Positions 7,721-14,823 of a stretch of 17,677 nucleotides of DNA are shown here, piece by piece. The position numbers and the translations under genes are program-made. Numbering within the stretch: position 1 is the first letter of the stretch; the number at the start of each line of letters is the position of its first letter. The stretch is from NCBI GenBank assembly GCA_039714435.1, contig JBDLJJ010000045.1:1-17677 (forward strand). Direction: 5' to 3'. The DNA comes from JAZDDE01 sp039714435. Its GTDB lineage: Bacteria; Gemmatimonadota; Gemmatimonadetes; Palauibacterales; Palauibacteraceae. The notes below the pieces were generated by a model. That model searched no databases and was not told the DNA's origin. It was given only the letters and a program-made list of their open reading frames with translations.

Positions 7721-9010
7721 TCAGGCCGCTTCGTGTTCAGCGTAGTAGCGCGAGGACCGGTAGCGGGCCACGAGCCGGTTCACAATCAGTTTGACGAGCA
7801 CAGCGATCGGAGCGGCCAGCAACAGCCCGACGAACCCGAAGAAGAAACTGGCCAGCGCCAGGGCGAGGAGCAGCCAGACGGGGTGCAGGTCAACCGATCT
7901 CCCCACGATGAGGGGCTGAACAATGCTCTCGAACACCTGCTCGAGACCGAACACGACCAGGATCGTGAGTAGAGAGCTGAGGATCGCCCCGCTGAACAGG
8001 GCGATGATCAGGGACAGGGCCAGACTGGTAACGAAACCGGCGTACGGAATCAGGTTGAGCGTACCCGCCGTGAGGCCGATCAACAGGGAGTACGGAAAGC
8101 CGGCGATGCGAAATCCGATTCCAATGAACAACCCGACGAGAATCGACAGCAGGAGTTGCCCGCGCAGGTATCGGCTGAGCAACCGGTCATACTCGGACGC
8201 GAAGCGCACGACCTGGGGTCTCAAATCGTTGGGGACGAGCTCGGCGGCGCGGACTACGAGGCGATCCCAGTCCCGCAGCAGGAAGAAAGTCACGATCGGG
8301 GTCAGGAACAGGTATCCCATCACGATCAGAACGGTGCCGATCCCGCGGCTCAGTCCCAGTACCGCATTCCAACCGCTCTCGGCCAGAGCCGCCTGCCGCA
8401 CCGACAGATATTCGGCCACGGCCGCGTCATCGATTTGACGAATCCCGGGAACCGACTGATCCGTCACCCCCGGTATGCCCAGTCCGATCAGCCAGGCGCG
8501 TACCGCGATCAGCCAGCCCTGCACCGAGTCGAGGTAGGCGGGAACGTTGCCCACGAGCTGGGAAATCTGGCGCACAACGGCCGGAAACAGGACGAGCACG
8601 AGGACAGCTATTGCCGCAATAATCGGTAGGCTGAGCAAGAGAATCGAGACGGTGCGGGGCACGCCTTTGCGGCTCAAACCGTCGATGGCCGGATCCAGAA
8701 TATACGCGAAAACGAGAGCCAGAATGAACGGAGAGAGAAGAAATCCGGTCGCCTTCAAGATCCACAGCAGGCTGACCGCGATCGTGGCCGCCACGATCCG
8801 GGCGTAGAGCCGTGATCCGAGGAGCGGCCATGACACGTACAGAAACAGCAGAAGCAAGACGAGCGGCGAAAGCGCTGACCTGATGCTCACCATGAACGTG
8901 GCAAGCAGAGCGAGCACGATGATCGAATACAGCCAGGACACCGTCAGCGGCGATCCGCGAGCGCCTGCCTCGGGGGAGAGCAGCGGGCCTGGATTCTTGT
9001 CTGCTGTCAC
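7721..9010 (-). CDS. AI-2E family (PerM-like) membrane transporter
   Basis: The product is 429 residues with about eight to ten hydrophobic segments. Family features include LSPFILALVFAYILDPAIDGLSRKGVPRT (about 92-120), the long periplasmic segment with VRQISQLVGNVPAYLDSVQGWL, and the conserved GLTAGTLNLIPYAGFV in the later helices. Members have been linked to autoinducer-2 export or Na+/H+ exchange, but most are uncharacterised, so no substrate is claimed. Two extra hydrophobic segments near the N-terminus (about 25-65) precede the usual domain. The start is GTG at 9010; no clear Shine-Dalgarno precedes it. It lies 29 nt after the SDR gene and is followed, in the same frame, by the phosphatidyltransferase. 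Confidence 0.87.
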   Translation of the reverse strand: MTADKNPGPLLSPEAGARGSPLTVSWLYSIIVLALLATFMVSIRSALSPLVLLLLFLYVSWPLLGSRLYARIVAATIAVSLLWILKATGFLLSPFILALVFAYILDPAIDGLSRKGVPRTVSILLLSLPIIAAIAVLVLVLFPAVVRQISQLVGNVPAYLDSVQGWLIAVRAWLIGLGIPGVTDQSVPGIRQIDDAAVAEYLSVRQAALAESGWNAVLGLSRGIGTVLIVMGYLFLTPIVTFFLLRDWDRLVVRAAELVPNDLRPQVVRFASEYDRLLSRYLRGQLLLSILVGLFIGIGFRIAGFPYSLLIGLTAGTLNLIPYAGFVTSLALSLIIALFSGAILSSLLTILVVFGLEQVFESIVQPLIVGRSVDLHPVWLLLALALASFFFGFVGLLLAAPIAVLVKLIVNRLVARYRSSRYYAEHEAA

Positions 9011-9039
9011 GTAGGAAACCGGGTCAGAGTTATCGGCAA

Positions 9040-10005
9040 CTACAGATAGTCCTGAATGACGTCCTCAAACGGTAGCGGCTTCACCCGAAACACGGTTCGG
9101 AGCGAGTTGTCAGCCCTCTCCGACGTACCGCCGGCCCTCAACAGGTTCAGTTGCGAGGGTGACATCGGATACGGCCTGCGGAGGGTCCGTGTCAACCATG
9201 TGACCGGGGCGGCGAGAGCGGCAGGAAGCCTGAGCACGGGTCTGCGGATCCCGATCGCCCTGCCGACGATCTCGATAAGCTCATTAAACTGAATGTGATC
9301 CGGGCCGACCAGTTCGAACAGGGAACGGCTCACATCACGCCGTTCCACCGCCTGCGCGAGGGCATCGATTATGTCTTCCACGGCAACAGGCTGAAGGACA
9401 AAACGACCGTCGCCAAGCAAAGGAAACACCGGCAGACGACGTAGAATCAGCGCCAGCCTCGAAGTAAGGGCATCGCCGGGACCGTAGATCACCGATGGCC
9501 TCAGAATCACGTAGTCCAGGCCGGACGCTCTCACTGTCTCTTCCGCCATGAACTTGTCGCGCAGCACAGAGGAGTTTCCCCTGTCTGAGCCGAGAGCGCT
9601 GACCAGCACGAGACGTTGGATACCAGCCCGGCGGGCTTCGGCGGCGATATTGGCCGCACCCAACGCGTGAGCGTGGACTCCGCCGCCACCCGGAGCGGAC
9701 TCAGAAAGTCCGGCGGGATCGTTTCCGGCCAGGTGGATAAGGCAGTCGCACTCGCTGGCCAATCCGATCAACGAGTCCGGATCCAGCATGTCAGCGATGC
9801 GCCAGTCCACCCCGGGAGCCGCGGCTTCGCCGGCTCCCGACAGGCCTCGATGCACAGCTCGAATCATGTGGCCGCGGGATAGCAGACGCGGCAAGAGATG
9901 GCACCCCAGGAAGCCGTCGGCGCCGGTCACGAGGATCCGGAGCGAGGGACCCCCGTAGGTGCCCACGGGATGAGGCCGTGTTTTCGTCTCGACGCCCGTC
10001 GCCAT
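9040..10005 (-). CDS. NAD(P)-binding atypical SDR (NDUFA9-like epimerase family)
   Basis: An extended/atypical short-chain dehydrogenase-fold protein of 321 residues. The Rossmann glycine motif TGADGFLG is at 27-34, preceded by a longer than usual N-terminus. Asp-Met at 72-73, HLAG (91-94) and the VLVSALGSD strand (about 133-141) are typical. The motif ILRPSVIYGPGD (about 167-178) is the strongest family marker. The catalytic Tyr of YxxxK is absent: Lys151 is present but residue 147 is Val. This is common in NDUFA9-like atypical SDRs, which may bind cofactor without redox catalysis. The ATG at 10005 has GGGAG five bases upstream. Quinone-related or complex-I-accessory roles are possible for this subgroup, but unproven here. 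Confidence 0.85.
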   Translation of the reverse strand: MATGVETKTRPHPVGTYGGPSLRILVTGADGFLGCHLLPRLLSRGHMIRAVHRGLSGAGEAAAPGVDWRIADMLDPDSLIGLASECDCLIHLAGNDPAGLSESAPGGGGVHAHALGAANIAAEARRAGIQRLVLVSALGSDRGNSSVLRDKFMAEETVRASGLDYVILRPSVIYGPGDALTSRLALILRRLPVFPLLGDGRFVLQPVAVEDIIDALAQAVERRDVSRSLFELVGPDHIQFNELIEIVGRAIGIRRPVLRLPAALAAPVTWLTRTLRRPYPMSPSQLNLLRAGGTSERADNSLRTVFRVKPLPFEDVIQDYL

Positions 10006-10065
10006 TTGCGCTCCCGCGTTGGGCTGGCTGGTGGGCCAACATGCGGGCCGAGCAGCGGGAAACGC

Positions 10066-10087
10066 AACGGCGGCGGGGCCGCCCGTT
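10066..10087 (-). terminator. GC-rich hairpin just after ssb, possible weak terminator
   Basis: GGCGGC (10069-10074) pairs with GCCGCC (10078-10083) around a GGG loop. AAC (10066-10068) and GTT (10085-10087) extend the stem across one bulged base. It begins four bases after the ssb stop. On the transcribed strand only GCGTTT follows, so the T-run is short and termination may be partial, allowing readthrough into the SDR gene. Confidence 0.35.
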
Positions 10088-10091
10088 CAGT

Positions 10092-10478
10092 TCAGACGGT
10101 CGCGAATTCCTCGCTCGCTGACTCGGCGAACTCGGTGTCAGCTCCGTTCGGATTCCCATCCAGAAAGACGAACTCGTCCACGATCACATCGGTGGTCGGA
10201 ATCGTCACTCCGTCCCGATCATACGTGCCGTACTCGACCCGGCCCTCCACATAGAGCCGGTTGCCCTTGCGCAAGTATTTCTCGACCGTTTCGGCGGCGC
10301 CCGCCCAGAATGTGAGCCGATGCCACTCCGTCTTCCTCTGTTCCTCGTTGTTCTGCTTGAACAGGCGGTTGGTGGCCAGGGAGACGTGCGCCACAGCCGT
10401 ACCGCCGGTGGTGCGGCTTACGTCCGGATCCGAGCCTGCGTTTCCGACCAGGGTGATTCGATTCACTGAGCGTCCCAT
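10092..10478 (-). CDS. ssb: single-stranded DNA-binding protein (SSB)
   Basis: A single OB-fold SSB of 128 residues. It coats single-stranded DNA in replication, repair and recombination. The N-terminal MGRSVNRITLVGNAGSDPDV matches the family start. TEWHRLTFWAGAAETVEKYLRKGNRLYVEGRVEYGTYDRDG (about 50-90) contains the stacking Trp residues and the core strands. After the OB fold (to about 107) only 20 residues remain, ending EEFATV, rather than a long linker plus the acidic D-D-x-I-P-F tip. The ATG at 10478 is supported by AGGA eight bases upstream; an in-frame extension to 10940 runs antisense-style through the leader and the next gene and is rejected. It lies in a 131-nt leader after mqnA that holds a strong hairpin. 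Confidence 0.93.
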   Translation of the reverse strand: MGRSVNRITLVGNAGSDPDVSRTTGGTAVAHVSLATNRLFKQNNEEQRKTEWHRLTFWAGAAETVEKYLRKGNRLYVEGRVEYGTYDRDGVTIPTTDVIVDEFVFLDGNPNGADTEFAESASEEFATV

Positions 10479-10504
10479 GGGATCTATCCTGCTCTCTTCT
10501 GAAG

Positions 10505-10541
10505 GTACGGAGCGGCTCACTTCCGATTGAAGTGACCGTAC
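10505..10541 (-). promoter_or_regulatory. long hairpin in the ssb 5' leader
   Basis: TCACTTC (10517-10523) pairs with GAAGTGA (10529-10535) around a 5-nt loop. GTACGG (10505-10510) pairs with CCGTAC (10536-10541), separated from the inner stem by a six-base one-sided bulge (10511-10516). That is 13 perfect base pairs in two helices. The structure ends about 15 nt before the ssb Shine-Dalgarno, so it could act as an RNA leader element or as an operator in DNA. Function is not known. Confidence 0.45.
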
Positions 10542-10580
10542 TCTCAGTGCGGCTTTTGATCGGCTTGCGGTAGGCAGAGC

Positions 10581-10602
10581 GCTCCAGAGGGACATCTGGA
10601 GC
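10581..10602 (-). other. hairpin directly after mqnA
   Basis: GCTCCAGA (10581-10588) and TCTGGAGC (10595-10602) form a perfect 8-bp stem with a six-base loop, starting seven bases beyond the mqnA stop. No T-run follows on the minus strand, so it looks more like a 3'-end stabiliser or processing site than an intrinsic terminator. Confidence 0.4.
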
Positions 10603-10609
10603 AGGCGGC

Positions 10610-11443
10610 TCAGGTCTCCAGCGCGGGATCGGCGAACCGAATCTCGGAAACATGGGGTATGAGCCCCAGCCCGGCCGCCAGTTCGTAGAACCGGCTGAGG
10701 CCGGCCCGCATGTCGGAATCCAGATCGTACCTGAGTCGAGCCCAATAAGACAGCAGAAGATCCGGCGACAGACCGTAGCGGGGAGCGGCTTGCTCGGCCA
10801 ACGCCTGAGCGCGCGACAAGAAGCCGGTGCGCGCGGCGAGAAGACTCCTGTGCAGGGCCCGAATTTCCTCCGGCTCGGCGCAGTCTACGCGCGACTGCCA
10901 CAACGCGTATACGAACGGAAGTCCCGTCCAGTCCGTCCACTCCGCACCCAGATCGGTCACCCGCGAACCCGGTGGGGGCCGGTACCGCAGGGCCGCATCT
11001 CCGATGAAGAGCGCCGCCGAGACAGTCTCATCGGCCAGCGGATCCTCCGTTTCCTGCTCGAAATCGCCCCATGCGGGCTCGACGCGGTCGCGCACCTCCA
11101 ACAGAATCTTCAGTAAACAGCGCGAGGTAGCCGATGCGGTGGGAAGCAGGACTCTCGCACCGTCCAGTTCGCTCCACGGCAGGCGGGAAACCACCCGGAT
11201 ACTGTGCACCGGTCCGTGGCTCCCTATGCACAGTCCAGGAAGAACGCGATATTCGTCCTGGTGGTGGGCGTACTCGATGCTCGAGCATGGAGCCACATCG
11301 AGTTTTCCGGCGGCTAAGAGCGTGTTCAGTTGACCCGGTGATCCTTCTTCGATCCGGAGCCAGACCGGACGGCGAGCCGGATCCAGAAGTGGGGCGTGGA
11401 TCGGATAACAGTTCGCGTAGTCGATATGTCCCAGCCGAATCAT
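10610..11443 (-). CDS. mqnA: chorismate dehydratase MqnA (futalosine menaquinone pathway)
   Basis: MqnA removes water from chorismate to give 3-enolpyruvyl-benzoate, the first step of the futalosine route to menaquinone. The 277-residue length fits the VitK2_biosynth family. Recognisable parts are RLGHIDYANCYPIHAPL at the N-terminus, the ligand-site segment LDVAPCSSIEYAHHQDEYRVLPGLCIGSHGPVHSI (about 49-83), LLPTASATSRCLLKILL (about 96-112), and the ALFIGDAAL strand in the second lobe. The ATG at 11443 is chosen because the family N-terminus begins there; an extension to 11989 is open but lies antisense to the MCE gene. No other mqn genes are in the window, so the pathway is scattered. It may share transcripts with ssb downstream. 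Confidence 0.9.
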   Translation of the reverse strand: MIRLGHIDYANCYPIHAPLLDPARRPVWLRIEEGSPGQLNTLLAAGKLDVAPCSSIEYAHHQDEYRVLPGLCIGSHGPVHSIRVVSRLPWSELDGARVLLPTASATSRCLLKILLEVRDRVEPAWGDFEQETEDPLADETVSAALFIGDAALRYRPPPGSRVTDLGAEWTDWTGLPFVYALWQSRVDCAEPEEIRALHRSLLAARTGFLSRAQALAEQAAPRYGLSPDLLLSYWARLRYDLDSDMRAGLSRFYELAAGLGLIPHVSEIRFADPALET

Positions 11444-11482
11444 CTGAGCGCTCGTATTGGAGCAACAATTCTGAACAAACGC

Positions 11483-12427
11483 ATGGCCAGACGCCAGAAG
11501 AGACGGACCCGGCAGGGGTTTCTCCTGCTCGGCCTGGTGGCGGCGACGTCTGCGGCCGTGTTCTTCGTGGACAACGTCCAGCGGCGGATCGAGGACGGCC
11601 CGACCATCGTCGTCACTGCTCCATCGGCCCGGAACCTCCGGGTGGGAGACGAGGTCTGGGTAGCCGGCAAGCGGGCCGGCCGTGTCGTAGCTGTTTCGCT
11701 GCTCGATCCTGACAGCGCCGGCGCCGAGGCGGTGGCCATCTCGGCCACCATACTCAAGGCGTTCGAACATACGGTCAGAGCCGACAGCCGGGTGCGTGTG
11801 GCGGCCTCTGGCCTGCTCTCCCCCAAAGTCGTGGCCATCCAGCCGGGTAGTCCCGCTGCTGTGAAGCTGGCGGCCGGGGACACGCTGAGGACGGAACGCC
11901 TGATTGGGCCGGACAGCCTGCTGGCGCTGGGCCGGACAGCTCGAGGCGCCCTGGACACACTGGCGGAGGTGTCTGGCCGGTTCGGCCACAGATTGGCCGC
12001 GGGTGGTGGTAGCCTGATGGCTTTGCGGCGGGACGATGAGATCGGGCCACGGCTGGCGCTCGCGGTTCGCCGGGCCGAAAAACTGAGATCTCTGGCGCGA
12101 GACTCCAGGTTGGCTGGTCTGGCGTCGGACCCGGAGGTGCGCGATGCGGTATCCAGGGCCTTGTCCCGGCTCAAGGCTACCGATAGCGAGTCCGGAGTTG
12201 GTCTCCGTCCGGATTCTCTCATGGTGCTGCTGGAAGAGGTGGACGCGTTCCAGGCCCGCCTCGAGTCGATGAGAGCTGACCTTCGGGCCGGCCGCGGCAC
12301 AGCCGGACGACTGGTTTCTGACGACGAACTGCAGCGCAGCAGAGAAAAACTTCGCCAGGGCGTCGAAGCGGTAAGGGCGGAGCTCATGCGCAACCCGCTG
12401 CGCTGGTTGAGATTTCGCCTGTTCTGA
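11483..12427 (+). CDS. MCE (MlaD-like) domain protein
   Basis: The product is 314 residues. A basic N-terminus (MARRQKRRTRQ) precedes one transmembrane helix (about 12-30), anchoring a periplasmic part. An MCE domain spans about 40-125: NLRVGDEVWVAGKRAGRVVAV matches the G-x-x-V-x-x-x-G-x-x-V-G-x-V core, and VAASGLLSPKVVAIQPGSP matches the closing strand. The remaining 190 residues are largely Arg/Ala/Leu-rich predicted helices, as in many MCE proteins that form lipid-transfer tubes. Such proteins shuttle phospholipids between membranes with MlaE/MlaF partners, none of which is nearby. The ATG at 11483 lacks a Shine-Dalgarno; the frame is open back to 11396 inside mqnA, but the charged-then-hydrophobic N-terminus supports 11483. 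It is divergent from mqnA with 39 bp between starts. Confidence 0.75.
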   Translation: MARRQKRRTRQGFLLLGLVAATSAAVFFVDNVQRRIEDGPTIVVTAPSARNLRVGDEVWVAGKRAGRVVAVSLLDPDSAGAEAVAISATILKAFEHTVRADSRVRVAASGLLSPKVVAIQPGSPAAVKLAAGDTLRTERLIGPDSLLALGRTARGALDTLAEVSGRFGHRLAAGGGSLMALRRDDEIGPRLALAVRRAEKLRSLARDSRLAGLASDPEVRDAVSRALSRLKATDSESGVGLRPDSLMVLLEEVDAFQARLESMRADLRAGRGTAGRLVSDDELQRSREKLRQGVEAVRAELMRNPLRWLRFRLF

Positions 12428-12466
12428 CTGTTCTGACCCTCAGGACCATCACCGCCGACGGACCCA

Positions 12467-12823
12467 TCAACCACGCGGGGGAGGCATCCGGGCTTCCAAC
12501 TTGAAGCGTAGCTCCTCCGTTCGCCGGCCACGTCTTTTCTTGGCCACTACGGTGATCGACTCGATCATCTCCATCGGGTCTTCGACCGAAATACGAAACT
12601 CCGCTGACCCGTCCAGAGCACGAACCCCCGTTCTCATGATTTTTCCCGGCTTGGATTCCGCCCGCCGGGCCGGATTCCTGAACACCGTCAGGCTGGAGCG
12701 CCGCCGCTCCCCGCCCAATTTCCGTGAGATCTTCAGGCGACTCAGCCAATCCGGTTGAAAGCTGATCTTCCACAGCTGGCCGCGCTGGTCCACGCCGCGC
12801 GCCTCCTGATTATGCCGGGCCAT
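12467..12823 (-). CDS. small basic protein of unknown function
   Basis: I do not recognise this 118-residue protein. It has a good start: ATG at 12823 with GAGGA five bases upstream. It is strongly basic, with Arg/Lys clusters at about 38-42, 50-61 and 95-101. A likely beta-rich core runs through LWKISFQPDWLSRLKISRKL (18-36), SLTVFRNP (44-51), AEFRISVEDPMEMIESITVVAKK (74-97) and EELRFKLEAR (103-112). There is no signal peptide or membrane segment. It is divergent from rho across 189 bp and convergent with the MCE gene (39-bp gap). The basic character would suit nucleic-acid or ribosome binding, but that is only a guess. A -10-like TATACC (minus strand, 12838-12843) lies upstream. Confidence 0.6.
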   Translation of the reverse strand: MARHNQEARGVDQRGQLWKISFQPDWLSRLKISRKLGGERRRSSLTVFRNPARRAESKPGKIMRTGVRALDGSAEFRISVEDPMEMIESITVVAKKRRGRRTEELRFKLEARMPPPRG

Positions 12824-12911
12824 TGTGATCCTCGCTGGGTATAGGCTCGAATTCGGCGAATAGCGGAGAACGTACCGAAGTTCTGCTTCGTGCGGAACGG
12901 CATGCAGCAAC

Positions 12912-12940
12912 TTGACCGCTCGAGGTCAATTGCGTACCCT
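12912..12940 (+). promoter_or_regulatory. candidate rho promoter with overlapping inverted repeat
   Basis: TTGACC (12912-12917, five of six -35 bases) and TACCCT (12935-12940, with the key T, A and last T) are 17 bp apart. A perfect inverted repeat TTGACC / GGTCAA (12912-12917 and 12924-12929, six-base spacer) sits exactly on the -35 and spacer. Transcription would give a leader of about 65 nt before the rho ATG. The repeat could be an operator; no experimental support. Confidence 0.4.
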
Positions 12941-13012
12941 GAAAACACTGGCCGGACACCCCCTGGGCGACCACAGTTCAACCTTTCCCACTAGCAGACC
13001 AATCAGCAGATC

Positions 13013-14290
<1,278 letters not shown>

Positions 14291-14299
14291 GGCTGAACA

Positions 14300-14746
14300 T
14301 TGACCGACTCCGAGCTCGGCGAGCGGGCCTCCCGCCTGATGGAGGAGGCCCTGGCGTCAGCCGCAATGTCCGATCCGCGGCCGCTGTACCGGGAGCTGCT
14401 GCGCGAGCTGAAGACCGGCGGTGGTGAGAGCTTTACGGAAGCCAGCCAGCGGTACCAGTCGGCGGTTCTCCCTTCCATAGCGGTAGACGGAGCCGACCCC
14501 CTGTCCGAGTGGATCGGATACGGACGCTGGCTCGCGGAACGCTGCCGTAGCGGAAAGTTCGTCTCGGTCGACGCCACAGGCCGCGCCACTGACGCGCCGG
14601 ATGTCCACCCGCCTTCAGCTGTGCTCCTTCATATTCCGGCCGAAGCGAAGCTCCCCGCCTATCTCCTGGCTTCGCCTGCCCGGCCCAGCCCGGCCCAGCG
14701 GGCCACCCTCGAACTCCTGGTGCGTCCGGCGGCTGGCCCTTCCTAG
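14300..14746 (+). CDS. protein of unknown function between rho and the topoisomerase gene
   Basis: I do not recognise this 148-residue protein. The TTG start at 14300 is nine bases after the rho stop and has GAGG (14289-14292) seven bases upstream, suggesting translational coupling to rho. The N-terminal half is predicted helical and acidic (LGERASRLMEEALASAAMSDPRPLYRELLRELK), followed by FTEASQRYQSAVLPSIAVDGADPLSEWIGYGRWLAERCRSGKFVSVDATGRA (about 44-95). The C-terminal part has a beta-like stretch (AVLLHIPAEAKLPAYLLASPARPSPAQRATLELLV). There is no signal peptide or transmembrane segment. An internal in-frame ATG at 14339 is a possible shorter start. The tight coupling and coding-like residue composition argue that it is real. 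Confidence 0.6.
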   Translation: MTDSELGERASRLMEEALASAAMSDPRPLYRELLRELKTGGGESFTEASQRYQSAVLPSIAVDGADPLSEWIGYGRWLAERCRSGKFVSVDATGRATDAPDVHPPSAVLLHIPAEAKLPAYLLASPARPSPAQRATLELLVRPAAGPS

Positions 14747-14758
14747 CGTCTTGTGCGG

Positions 14759-14776
14759 CTCGGAGCGAGGTCCGAG
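14759..14776 (+). other. hairpin upstream of the topoisomerase gene
   Basis: CTCGGA (14759-14764) and TCCGAG (14771-14776) form a 6-bp stem around GCGAGG in the 77-nt gap before the topoisomerase start. No T-run follows. Weak evidence for a leader structure. Confidence 0.25.
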
Positions 14777-14823
14777 GTTGGCGATAAAGCTGCGTGATCC
14801 CGCCGAAGGAGGACAGTACAACC

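Noticed and set aside
7082..7972. 296-residue plus-strand frame opposite three minus-strand genes
   Set aside because: It spans the boundaries of the reductase, phosphatidyltransferase and AI-2E genes and is Gln/Asp/Arg-rich, as expected for an antisense shadow.
9616..9882. Possible small plus-strand gene inside the SDR gene
   Set aside because: Lies wholly antisense to a conserved Rossmann-fold coding region and has no ribosome site or recognisable sequence.
10479..10940. N-terminal extension of the ssb frame
   Set aside because: It crosses the structured leader and the 3' end of mqnA in another frame; SSB homology starts at the ATG at 10478, which has a good ribosome site.
11444..11989. 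N-terminal extension of the mqnA frame
   Set aside because: It is antisense to the MCE gene and low in family-like content; MqnA homology begins at 11443.
11440..12531. 363-residue minus-strand frame opposite the MCE gene
   Set aside because: Ser/Arg/Pro-rich composition typical of the antisense of a high-GC gene, with no recognisable domain; the plus-strand frame has an anchor helix and an MCE domain.
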